Shown here piece by piece: positions 55,761-63,450 of a stretch of 64,000 nucleotides of DNA; within the stretch, counting starts at the first letter, position 1; each line of letters opens with the position of its first letter. The notes beneath the pieces are model-generated. The model was not told the DNA's origin and did not search any database. It saw only the letters and a list, made by a program, of their open reading frames with translations. Both the position numbers and the translations under genes were made by a program. Source of the stretch: DAIDKA01 sp036521075 (GTDB lineage: Bacteria; Pseudomonadota; Gammaproteobacteria; Steroidobacterales; Steroidobacteraceae); the NCBI GenBank assembly GCA_036521075.1, contig DATDIL010000068.1, positions 62,001 to 126,000 of the forward strand, in the 5' to 3' direction.

Positions 55761-56075
55761 TCAGCCCATCAGTGCATTGTGCGCCGCGATAAATTTCCCC
55801 TGCCAGTTGGCCGCGAGTGCCGGGCGCGCGGCCCATTCGGAAACGTCCGCGAAGACGATGGTCACGTCAGCGACCTTTGACCCTGCCGCTGGCGTCGCTG
55901 GTTGCGACACCACTGCCGCCTGGATTTGCTCGCCGATCAAGGCCGGTGTCTGTGCATGCGCCGGCATCGCAAGGATTGCCAGTCCAGCAAGAAGCCCTAC
56001 GAGCGTGGCGATACGGGTAAGTGCGGCCGCCATGCTGCGTCCCAGTTTCGCACTATCGATGCTGGTAAATCTCAT
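55761..56075 (-). CDS. Small secreted protein of unknown function
   Basis: 104 residues with a signal peptide (ALTRIATLVGLLAGLAILAMPAHAQ). The mature 60 residues have no recognisable family (QIQAAVVSQPATPAAG, then VTIVFADVSEWAARPALAANW). The end LAANWQGKFIAAHNALMG looks helical. The ATG at 56075 follows an AAGG motif and lies 20 bp after the antiporter gene on the same strand, so the two may be co-transcribed. Confidence 0.6.
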   Translation of the reverse strand: MRFTSIDSAKLGRSMAAALTRIATLVGLLAGLAILAMPAHAQTPALIGEQIQAAVVSQPATPAAGSKVADVTIVFADVSEWAARPALAANWQGKFIAAHNALMG

Positions 56076-56095
56076 AATGCCTTGCCAATCATTAC

Positions 56096-57298
56096 TCAAG
56101 CTCTTTCGGGGCCTTGCGGGCCTGGAAGCTGACCCAGTCTGCGCAACAACGGTGTCATCGCAAGACCTTGAACGAAAATCGAAAATGCCACGACCGCAAG
56201 GGCTGCCGCGATGATCGCCTCCCGGTGAGCAAGTTCCGGCGGCAGCCCCAACGCCAACGCCAGCGCCAGAGCGCCTCGCAAGCCTCCCCAGAACAGGACG
56301 TGCTGCTGGTGGCGGTCGACTCTGAGACGAGTGCGAATGAACAGTGCGCACACAGGATAAATGGCCACGGCACGGCCCAGCGTCACCAATGCAATCGCGG
56401 CCAAGGCTGGGCGCCACAGGTCCGCGAAGTGCTGCTGCGCTTCGCGCGCTCCGATGAGCAGGAAGATTAGAGAATTGGCGACAAACGCCGCGTATTCCCA
56501 GAAGGACTCCAGGGCAATGCGGCCAGGCGCCGAAATGCTGTCGCGGCCGATCCGGCTTCCTGTCACCAGGCCAGCTGTCAATGCTGCCAGTACGCCAGAA
56601 CAATGAAAATGTTCGGCCACGAAGAATGAGCCGTAGGCGGCCAGCGTCGTAAAGGTGATTTCGACCAAGGGGTCCTGGGTACGCCCTGCCAAGAACAGCA
56701 TGCCAAAACCGGCGGCGAGGCCACTGAGGATTCCGCCACCGATGCTCCAAAGGAGGGTCTGCAATGCATCGAGCAGCGTGCCGGACGCACCCGCCGCCAT
56801 GTTGAGCGCCACAATGAAAGCAACGGCCGCTGTGCCATCGTTGAGCAGACTCTCCGCCTCGACCAGAAGGCGCAGGCGGCCACCCACACGCGCCTCCTTG
56901 AATGTCGCAATCACTGACACCGGATCCGTCGCGGCAATCAGCACCCCAAACACAGCCGCGCTGCCCCACTCCCAGGCCACCGCATAGTGCATGCCGATGG
57001 CGGTGACGGCGGCAGCCAGCACCAGGCCCACCGTCGCCAGAAGCACGACGACAGCCAGATCTGCTTTGAGATCTCTCCATCGTATGTGCAAGGCGGCCTC
57101 GAACACCAGAGGCGGCAGAAACACCGTAAAAATCAGCTCCTTGGAAAGCTGCAGGTGTAATCGAAACGGCAGGAAGTCCAGGCCGATTCCGGCCAGCACC
57201 AGCCCTACTGTGTAGGGCAGGCGCACTCGCCGCGACAGCATAGCCACCAGTGCGGACACGAAAATGAGAAGCCCGAGCTGGGACAGTTGCGAGCTCAT
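56096..57298 (-). CDS. CPA1-family Na+/H+ antiporter
   Basis: 400 residues, about 12 membrane segments. Family motifs are LFGVLIAATDPVSVIATF-like (AVFGVLIAATDPVSV) and ESLLNDGTAAVAFIVAL, which carry the ion-binding Asp residues, plus VLFWGGLRGALALALALG. Such proteins exchange Na+ or K+ for protons at the inner membrane. The ATG at 57298 starts MSSQLSQLG; the longer upstream frame overlaps marR and is rejected. It lies 28 bp after marR. Confidence 0.9.
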   Translation of the reverse strand: MSSQLSQLGLLIFVSALVAMLSRRVRLPYTVGLVLAGIGLDFLPFRLHLQLSKELIFTVFLPPLVFEAALHIRWRDLKADLAVVVLLATVGLVLAAAVTAIGMHYAVAWEWGSAAVFGVLIAATDPVSVIATFKEARVGGRLRLLVEAESLLNDGTAAVAFIVALNMAAGASGTLLDALQTLLWSIGGGILSGLAAGFGMLFLAGRTQDPLVEITFTTLAAYGSFFVAEHFHCSGVLAALTAGLVTGSRIGRDSISAPGRIALESFWEYAAFVANSLIFLLIGAREAQQHFADLWRPALAAIALVTLGRAVAIYPVCALFIRTRLRVDRHQQHVLFWGGLRGALALALALGLPPELAHREAIIAAALAVVAFSIFVQGLAMTPLLRRLGQLPGPQGPERA

Positions 57299-57326
57299 GC
57301 GACCATGCCGCGCACCCGGGTCAATT

Positions 57327-57896
57327 CTATTCGCCCAACAGCGGGGCCCCTGCAGCGTCTGCAGCGGTCTGGCGCATGGCACTGACCAGTACTGCGAGGC
57401 TGTCTCGCAATTGCTCCATCTGCTGCGGCTCAAGCCGCCGCAATGCATCCACCAATAATCCGGCGTGTGGTCCCGGGACGCGCCGCAACAACCGTTTGCC
57501 TTCTGCGGAAGGGTGCAAGTGAACGATTCTGCGGTCTGACCCGTCCCGTGCGCGGCGGATGAGCTGGTGTTCAACGAGCGAATTCACCAGATTGCTCGCG
57601 GTGGTTTGATGTAAGGCCATTCGAACCGCCAGGCCGTTGACGGTGATTCCCGCCTGATCACCGATCTCAGCAAGTGCCCACAGCTGCGAACCGGAAACGC
57701 CGGCGGCGTGGCGTACTTCGGCATCGTGAGTACGGGCCGACCCGAAGACCGTGCGAAGGCTTTGCAGCGCCTTCAACTCAGAGCCATTGCTCGCCCGATT
57801 GACCGGGGCTTTCCTGCGTCGCATTCGCAGCTTTTGCGCGCTTTCCTGCGTCCCTCCACTTTTATGCGTCCGGCGGCCCGTTCCTGCGGGCTTCAT
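57327..57896 (-). CDS. MarR-family transcriptional regulator
   Basis: 189 residues with a basic N-terminal extension of about 35 residues. The winged helix is seen in GSQLWALAEIGDQAGITVNGLAVRMALHQTTASNLVNSLVEHQLIRRARDGSDRRIVHLHPSAEG split over the fold. MarR dimers repress adjacent genes until a ligand or oxidant binds. It lies between the broken clcA upstream and the antiporter downstream on the same strand, and probably controls them. Confidence 0.88.
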   Translation of the reverse strand: MKPAGTGRRTHKSGGTQESAQKLRMRRRKAPVNRASNGSELKALQSLRTVFGSARTHDAEVRHAAGVSGSQLWALAEIGDQAGITVNGLAVRMALHQTTASNLVNSLVEHQLIRRARDGSDRRIVHLHPSAEGKRLLRRVPGPHAGLLVDALRRLEPQQMEQLRDSLAVLVSAMRQTAADAAGAPLLGE

Positions 57897-57918
57897 GTCG
57901 TTGATTCGTGGGCATCAT

Positions 57919-57933
57919 TAGTCATATTGATTA
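57919..57933. promoter_or_regulatory. Candidate MarR operator
   Basis: TAGTCATATTGATTA is an imperfect palindrome 22 bp before the marR start and overlapping the clcA stop. On the marR strand it contains the block TCAATAT, also seen in elements A and C. Autorepression is inferred from position. Confidence 0.35.
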
Positions 57934-59083
57934 CTCAGCATAGTGCCGCGCCAAGGTCTGATACAGCGGCGGCGATAACAATCTGGAAACAGCCGTTGCC
58001 ACGGCCGCGGTGATCATCAGCGGCAGGACCATTGCATGCTGCGAGGTCATCTCCGTTACGATCACCAATGCGGTCAAGGGGGCCTGCGTAACCCCAGCAA
58101 GATAGCCGCACATGCCCAGAATCGCAAAAGGAACCGGCGCATAGCCGAAGAAATCCGCAGTGCTTTGTCCGATACCCGCTCCCGCGGATAGCGAGGGGGC
58201 GAGTATTCCCGCCGGGATTCCGCTCAGGTACGACAGCAATATAGCCAAGGCCCGGGCCGGCGCATAAAGCCAGGGCAGATGAACGTGGGCTTCCAATACT
58301 GACCGCGCCTGCCGGTATCCACTTCCATACGTAAGACCGCCGGAGAGACTTCCCGTCGCCGCCACCGCCAGACCGCATAGGCCGGCAAATAATGCCGGAA
58401 AGCGCCTGCGAAGACGCCCCAGACAGCCTGTTAGCCGGCTGACACTCGCAAGCGTGACCCGACTGAACATTCCCCCGGAGATACCGGAGGTGATTGCAAT
58501 ACACCAGGTGATCGGCGCGAATGCGGGCACCGCGGCAGTCACAACCGGCTGGCCGAAGTAGGTATAGTTGCCCACGAGCGCGATTGCCACGACGCCTGCC
58601 AGAATGACCGTTGTGAGGGCAGTTCCGCTGGCGCGCTCTTCGAAGGATTTGGATAATTCCTCGATGGCGAACACCACCCCTGCAAGCGGTGTATTGAAGG
58701 CCGCCGCGAGGAATATCCTACCGAGTACCACGTGCACCTTCAGTAAACGCAGACCCGCCTCGCCCGAATCTGTGCGCAGCGCGAAGATGGTCTGGGGAAT
58801 CCCACTCCCCTCCGCGCCGCGAAAAAACCGTCGCGTCGCCCATGCAATCGCAAAAAAGCCCAGCGGCGCCATTAGCCATGGCCACCACAGTGAAAATGCG
58901 AGAATCCGCCCAAGCAGCGCTATCGCCAGATCGGCGAGCCGCGCAAAGCAGCGCGCGTGCCTTCCACTGGTGATAGGCGAGCAGCAGGCGACCCGCATGA
59001 CGCGCGCCCTCGGTAAGGGATCTCGACGTCACGGTCGAATCAGGCAGAGCATAAATTTGCGGATCCGTGGCGTCTTCGGTCAT
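57931..59083 (-). pseudogene. ClC chloride channel/antiporter pseudogene
   Basis: A ClC-family gene is readable in two frames. The N-terminal part from ATG 59083 (SLTEGARHAGRLLLAYHQWKARALLCAAR) runs into a frameshift near 58945, after which the other frame continues (ARLADLAIALLG, WWPWLMAPLGFFAIAWATRRFF, AEGSGIPQTIF). Then VVLGRIFLA joins directly to AAFNTPLAGVVFAIEELSKSFE. The roughly 50-residue stretch with the GREGP motif, which holds the gating glutamate, is gone. The C-terminal half appears intact. It cannot be a normal channel. Confidence 0.8.
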
Positions 59084-59527
59084 ATTTCACTTCCCGATTT
59101 GCACGAGATGACCTGCTCGGCCGAGTTGACGCGGAGCGCTCTCCGCTTCGACAGATCCAGTATCCACTCGTCATTCGTTGCGGAACTTCCGCCGACGCGG
59201 TTTTCACGCACCGTACTCGGAAAAGGCAAAAGCTCCTTCCATCCCTGAGAGCCGAGCGAGGAACGAGGCGAGATGGGGCTGCCCGGAGTCGCGGCGTGAC
59301 TCCATGCCGTCGGATAGGTACTCAGGCAACTGCCGAGGAAAGCGCGTGCCAAGCGGCCGCACCGGCGATAGGGCAGACGCCGATTTGTTCGTTCATCAAT
59401 CAACCAAAAGTCATCAAAAGATGCGGCGTGCTCTTAGTCTTTCCAGCTTGGTATAAGCCCCTGGATATTACATTTGTCCAAATGTATTGGCAATGCTATT
59501 TTATGCCAGAATACGAAGGAGACCCGC
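59084..59527 (+). other. Gene-poor stretch with promoter element B
   Basis: No recognisable gene. A 107-codon minus-strand frame (59080-59403) has no signal peptide, no family motif and no good ribosome binding site. Towards the right the DNA becomes A/T-rich and ends in promoter element B and a strong ribosome binding site. Confidence 0.5.
59468..59507 (+). promoter_or_regulatory. Promoter element B
   Basis: A -35 box TTGTCC (59474-59479), 17 bp spacer and -10 TATTTT (59497-59502). The palindrome ACATTTG-TC-CAAATGT sits on the -35. The whole stretch from TTACATT to TATGCC aligns with element C at 61925-61962, including identical promoter spacing. A ribosome binding site and ATG follow at once. 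Confidence 0.65.
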
Positions 59528-59686
59528 ATGCAAACCACGCTTACTGTTCAGGACGTGGATCTCAATTTGGGATATCGCTCGCCCCCGTCAATCTGGACCG
59601 CATCCGATCTGTCCGGATACGTCCGCTGCTCCCCGATCATCCGGTGCACTCCGCGCACGGCCAGGTACTCACGGCCGCGCAAGTAG
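59528..59686 (+). CDS. Small hypothetical protein after promoter B
   Basis: 52 residues (MQTTLTVQDVDLNLGYRSPP, then SDLSGYVRCSPIIRC). It has the best expression signals in this region: AAGGAG at 59516-59521, six bases before the ATG, directly after promoter element B. The protein has no recognised family. It could also be the stump of a longer gene lost by frameshift, since the other frames stay open to 59738 and 59835. From 59687 to 59917 I see nothing else. Confidence 0.4.
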   Translation: MQTTLTVQDVDLNLGYRSPPSIWTASDLSGYVRCSPIIRCTPRTARYSRPRK

Positions 59687-59917
59687 ATTTGGTCAACACT
59701 TGCGAAAAACCCCATGCAGTACAGCCGGCGCCAATTGACGGCGCCCACGCCTCCGCCGGAATTTCGCTCGAACCACCCTCCAAGTCAGTGAACTTATCGT
59801 CCACCCGTCTGCCCTACGGTAATAGCCAGTCATGAGGCGCGGCAGGAGCAATCCAACCGTGACGGAGAAGTGGGCGGCTCATCGCGGTGCGCCGCCCTCC
59901 AAAGGAGAATTACGACT

Positions 59918-60802
59918 GTGCTGGAGTCCCGCCTGGTACACAGCCTGGGATACCTGGCCCCCTGGGAATTCTCACCGACGGCGGCGCTAAGCTGCGTAGC
60001 GTGCGTGGCCGTCTACATGAGGGGGCTGCGCGCCGGCGGTCCACCCGAGTTGGCGCCACGGTGGTGGCGAACGCTGTCCTTCGTGCTGGGCGTGACGTTG
60101 GTCTATGTCGTCCTGCAGACCCGCATCGATTACTACTCGCAACACATGTTCTGGGTGCACCGGCTGCAACATCTGATCCTGCACCATGTCTGTCCGATGC
60201 TTATCGTACTGGCGGTCCCAGGCGCAACGCTCACGCGCGGACTGCCCATAACCTGGCAGCGAACGCTGGAGCAGCGTACGCGGGTGCTGTGGTGGCGATG
60301 GATCGTGCGCATTGTGCAACAGCCACTAATCGCGAGTGTGCTGTTCGTGGGCGTGATTGGTTTTTGGCTTATTCCATCCATTCACTTTACCGCCATGCTC
60401 GATGTGAGACGTTATCGCGCCATGAACTGGAGCATGCTGATCGATGGATTGCTTTTCTGGTGGCTGGTACTGACGCCGCGGGCGGTCCAGGGCTGCGCAT
60501 CAATCCGATATTTCTACCGAGCTATCATGGTTGTCGGTGTCACATTCCCGCAGATCTTCATCGGGGCCTACATCACGCTGCATCGATCGGTGCTGTATGG
60601 TGTCTACGGGATCTGCGGTCGCGCCTGGGCCATCAGCCCGATGCTTGACCAGCAGCTCGGCGGTCTGCTGACATGGATCCCGCCAGCGATGATGTCATTG
60701 CTCGGACTGCTGATTGTCCTGCACCTCATGTTCCGCGATTTGGCGGCGGCAGAGCGTGCGCCGCGCGCCGCAATATTGGCCGCGGCAAAGGGCGCTGGGT
60801 AG
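59918..60802 (+). CDS. ctaG: CtaG (caa3-type) cytochrome c oxidase assembly protein
   Basis: 294 residues, about seven membrane segments, of the Caa3_CtaG family (YYSQHMFWVHRLQHLILHHVCPMLIVLAVPG, where His pairs could bind copper, then FGVIGFWLIPSIHF-like and FPQIFIGAYITLHRSVLYGVYG). It assists copper delivery to a haem-copper oxidase in the inner membrane. The start is GTG 59918, nine bases after AAAGGAGAA. SCO follows after six bases, so the two form one unit. No oxidase subunit gene is in the window. Confidence 0.85.
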   Translation: MLESRLVHSLGYLAPWEFSPTAALSCVACVAVYMRGLRAGGPPELAPRWWRTLSFVLGVTLVYVVLQTRIDYYSQHMFWVHRLQHLILHHVCPMLIVLAVPGATLTRGLPITWQRTLEQRTRVLWWRWIVRIVQQPLIASVLFVGVIGFWLIPSIHFTAMLDVRRYRAMNWSMLIDGLLFWWLVLTPRAVQGCASIRYFYRAIMVVGVTFPQIFIGAYITLHRSVLYGVYGICGRAWAISPMLDQQLGGLLTWIPPAMMSLLGLLIVLHLMFRDLAAAERAPRAAILAAAKGAG

Positions 60803-60808
60803 CGGGCC

Positions 60809-61429
60809 GTGGCGGCAGACCATGGACAATTGCCAGTCTGTGCCGTGCGGCGGCTGTGCCCGGCGTTGCGCCTGACTGCGTTTTTGGCACTCGCCGGCTG
60901 CGTCCGGCAAACGCCCTTTGCCTTGCAGAACATCACCGGCCTGATGCCGAAATTGGAATTCCACTTACGCGATGCTGATGCTCGCGCGGTCAGTGCGGAG
61001 GATTACCGCCGCAAGATCGTACTCCTTTATTTCGGCTACACCTCGTGCCCGGATGTATGCCCGACCACCCTGGCGAAATTGTCCCAAGCCGTGCAGAGCC
61101 TGGGCCCACAGGCCTCCAACGTACGCGTACTGTTCGTCACCGTCGATCCGCAACGCGACACAGCGGCGCACCTGAAAAGCTACGTGAGCTACTTCGGGCG
61201 GCAGTTCGTCGGCCTTCGTGGCGATGACCAGGCGCTCACGGAGCTGACGCGGCGCTATCGCGTGACTTACAGTATGGATCCGCCGGATCGCAATGGAAAC
61301 TACAGTGTCGAACACAGCAGTGCCGTGTTCATTTTCGACCAGACCGGACACCCGCGATTGCTCGCACAAAGCACTGACACCGCGAATGCCCTAGCCGGAG
61401 ACCTGCGCCGACTGCTGCGCGGCGACTGA
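60809..61429 (+). CDS. SCO1/SenC-family copper chaperone
   Basis: 206 residues from GTG 60809. A short lipoprotein-like signal (LTAFLALAGC) precedes the thioredoxin-like SCO domain with copper ligands in FGYTSCPDVCPTTLA (CxxxC) and the distal His in YSVEHSSAVF. FVTVDPQRDT is the family block between them. SCO proteins insert copper into CuA of cytochrome oxidase or handle thiol redox in the periplasm. It pairs with ctaG. Confidence 0.92.
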   Translation: MAADHGQLPVCAVRRLCPALRLTAFLALAGCVRQTPFALQNITGLMPKLEFHLRDADARAVSAEDYRRKIVLLYFGYTSCPDVCPTTLAKLSQAVQSLGPQASNVRVLFVTVDPQRDTAAHLKSYVSYFGRQFVGLRGDDQALTELTRRYRVTYSMDPPDRNGNYSVEHSSAVFIFDQTGHPRLLAQSTDTANALAGDLRRLLRGD

Positions 61430-61560
61430 CAGGTCACTCGCTGTCAGAGCCCGTGGCCTCCCTGGCGCGGCATTCCGACAGCACGAGGGGATCCGCTGTC
61501 CACGAGAAGGCCGCGCCCGGGAGCCAATACGCGCGCCTGCGCCTGACATCTGCTGGCGCA

Positions 61561-61923
61561 TTAGGCATGCTGCTTGGGGATCCATACCCGACACCAGCCG
61601 GTGGCGCTGACGAGCTGCCCTGGAAACAACCTGCAAGGCCGCCAGGGATCACCATCCTTGCCCTGAAGCTGCAGGCAGTTGGCGCATCGTGAGCCGACTT
61701 TGAAAGTCGGCTCACTTTTGGGATTGATTCTGGCCGCATCCGCAACGTACCCCAGAGTGTGTGCTGTCGGACTGTTTGGATCAAGGTGCGGCAGACTCGC
61801 CGCCTGCGCAAGATCGCCCGCATCGTGCAGCAGCGCGCCAGCACAAACCGAGGCTGCCGCAACGAGCCATGCTCGCCGGGATACAAAGTCAGAGTTGATT
61901 CCAGCACTGGTCACGCGGTACAT
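61561..61923 (-). CDS. High-potential iron-sulfur protein (HiPIP)
   Basis: 120 residues. A twin-arginine signal (SRRAWLVAAASVCAGALL) is followed by a HiPIP domain whose four cluster cysteines are in CANCLQLQ, PWRPCRLFPG and SATGWCRVW. HiPIPs carry electrons in the periplasm, often to a cytochrome oxidase or reaction centre, which fits the neighbouring ctaG and SCO genes. The ATG at 61923 overlaps the left edge of element C and has no clear ribosome binding site, so the start is uncertain. Confidence 0.88.
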   Translation of the reverse strand: MYRVTSAGINSDFVSRRAWLVAAASVCAGALLHDAGDLAQAASLPHLDPNSPTAHTLGYVADAARINPKSEPTFKVGSRCANCLQLQGKDGDPWRPCRLFPGQLVSATGWCRVWIPKQHA

Positions 61924-61924
61924 A

Positions 61925-61962
61925 TTACATTGGTCTCAATATATTGTGGTGCTATTATATCC
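61925..61962 (+). promoter_or_regulatory. Promoter element C
   Basis: -35 TTGGTC (61930-61935), 17 bp spacer, -10 TATTAT (61953-61958). The stretch TTACATTGGTCTCAAT followed by ATATTGTG resembles elements A and B in order and spacing. It lies between the divergent HiPIP gene and the winged-helix operon, with about 220 bases of leader before the latter. Confidence 0.6.
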
Positions 61963-62180
61963 AGAGGAATCACAGATTTAAAAGTCTGCACGAAGGGGGT
62001 TCGTGCCGCGGATCGCGGTGCTGGCATCGCGTGTCCATTTGCTCCCCTTGTTGTCACCATGTTTCTCGTTATGAACTAAAGAGATTATCCCTAGAGCTGC
62101 GCGTTGAGCGCATTGCCGCGCGTCCATGGAGGCCAAATTGACCGAAACCCGCCACCACATGACTTTCAGCGCCACTTGCC

Positions 62181-62585
62181 ATGGATGCTGCTGAGATTCC
62201 AAGCGTCGTCGCGGCGTTCCTGTTGGAGTACATCGAGTCGTACGAGGAGCTTGAGATCCTGCTGCTGCTTCGACTTGAAGCTACCGAAGTGTGGAGCGAG
62301 ACGCGCATCAGCGACCGCCTGGGGGTATCGGCCGCCCTCACGGCCGAGGCGATATCGAAACTCATCGCGCACGGACTGGTGAAGCTGCAGGGAGAACGGC
62401 CACGATGCGTTTTCGCGCCACGCTCGGAGGCAATCGACGAAGCGGTCACGGCGCTGGCCCGCAGTTATACCTCGCAGCGCCTGGAAATTGTTAAGCTGAT
62501 GAACTCCAATGCCATCAAACGCATGCGCACCGAGGCGTTGCGCGCATTTTCAGATGCATTTGTGCTGCGCAAGGATGATGACTAA
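62181..62585 (+). CDS. Winged-helix regulator-like protein
   Basis: 134 residues. A helical N terminus (LLEYIESYEELEILLLLRLE) leads into a predicted winged helix (WSETRISDRLGVSAALTAEAISKLIAHGLVKLQG) and a C-terminal helix with basic residues (SNAIKRMRTEALRAFSDAFVLRK). I do not recognise a named family. The stop overlaps the next start (TAATG), and two small membrane genes follow, so it probably acts with or controls them. Confidence 0.65.
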   Translation: MDAAEIPSVVAAFLLEYIESYEELEILLLLRLEATEVWSETRISDRLGVSAALTAEAISKLIAHGLVKLQGERPRCVFAPRSEAIDEAVTALARSYTSQRLEIVKLMNSNAIKRMRTEALRAFSDAFVLRKDDD

Positions 62586-62842
62586 TGGCTGAATCGGTCT
62601 ATGCGTTGTGCGCCCTCACGAGCATGTTGTGCGCCGCACTACTGTTCAGAGGTTACCGCGCCAACCGGACGCGGCTGCTGTTCTGGTCGAGTCTGTGTTT
62701 CGCGGGGCTGGCACTGAACAACGTGCTCTTGTTTGCGGACCTAGTGCTGCTGCCGAATATTGATCTGTTCTTCTGGCGCTCGGCTGCGGCACTTCTAGGC
62801 ATGAGCATTCTGCTGTATGGCTTGATCTGGGAGTCCAGATGA
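62585..62842 (+). CDS. Small membrane protein, DUF5985-like (first copy)
   Basis: 85 residues with three membrane segments (VYALCALTSMLCAALLFRGY, LLFWSSLCFAGLALNNVLLFAD, WRSAAALLGMSILLYGLIWE). It matches the DUF5985 layout as I remember it; function unknown. Its ATG overlaps the stop of the winged-helix gene, indicating translational coupling. Confidence 0.65.
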   Translation: MAESVYALCALTSMLCAALLFRGYRANRTRLLFWSSLCFAGLALNNVLLFADLVLLPNIDLFFWRSAAALLGMSILLYGLIWESR

Positions 62843-62852
62843 AGAGTAGACC

Positions 62853-63140
62853 GTGAGAGAGTTCATCTGGGGGCTACTGAGCATGGAAACGGCCGTAGCC
62901 GCCCTATTCTTCCTGCGTTCCTGGAGAGTAACCTCCGACCGGCTGTTCCTTTTCTTTGCGCTGGCTTTTTTTGCCATGATGCTGAACTGGGTGGGGCTAT
63001 CTCGCGTGGATGCCTCGCGTGAACTGCTGCATTACGTATATTTATTCCGCCTGATCGCGTTCGTACTGATCATTGTCGGGATCGTGGACAAAAACCATGC
63101 GAGCGGTCGTCGCAATGGACGCCCTGGCATTGGTGCATGA
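62853..63140 (+). CDS. Small membrane protein, DUF5985-like (second copy)
   Basis: 95 residues from GTG 62853, three membrane segments (SMETAVAALFFLRSWR, LFLFFALAFFAMMLNWVGLS, YLFRLIAFVLIIVGIVDKNH). It resembles its neighbour in size and topology, so the two probably form a pair in the membrane. The conserved part ends at VDKNH; the last residues look like run-on. From 63141 to 63450 only an Arg/Glu-rich open frame without family features is seen, and I do not call a gene there. Confidence 0.6.
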   Translation: MREFIWGLLSMETAVAALFFLRSWRVTSDRLFLFFALAFFAMMLNWVGLSRVDASRELLHYVYLFRLIAFVLIIVGIVDKNHASGRRNGRPGIGA

Positions 63141-63450
63141 ACGCGAAATGGCACGAGGTTATGAGTCAAACCATCCGGGCGTATTTGTTGCTCAGTTAGC
63201 CGAGATAGTGCGTCGGCGTGATGCGGAAAAGATCCGCCGCATCGAGGAGCGTGAGTCTTCAAAGCGGAGTGAGCGATCGGCCCGTGTGGCAACGAACCGT
63301 TGCCCCGGCGCGCGATTTTGTACGTCAATGAAGCGCTGGCCGAATCGTTGTCTCGCGGCGAGCCAACGCGTACCAAGGCGAAATAGATGCCCCCAGACCG
63401 AGACGCCACAGCCACGTCGCAGCTAACGGCGTGGACGGCTCAGGCAAGTA

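Noticed and set aside
59080..59403. Minus-strand frame beside the clcA pseudogene
   Set aside because: No recognisable domain or start signal; it lies between decayed genes.
59887..60648. Alternative plus-strand frame over ctaG
   Set aside because: The ctaG frame has membrane segments, a family match and a ribosome binding site; this frame has none.
63073..63426. Arg/Glu-rich open frame before xylA
   Set aside because: Its start lies inside the second DUF5985-like gene, and the end is Arg/Ser/Pro low-complexity typical of shadow frames; no clear ribosome binding site.
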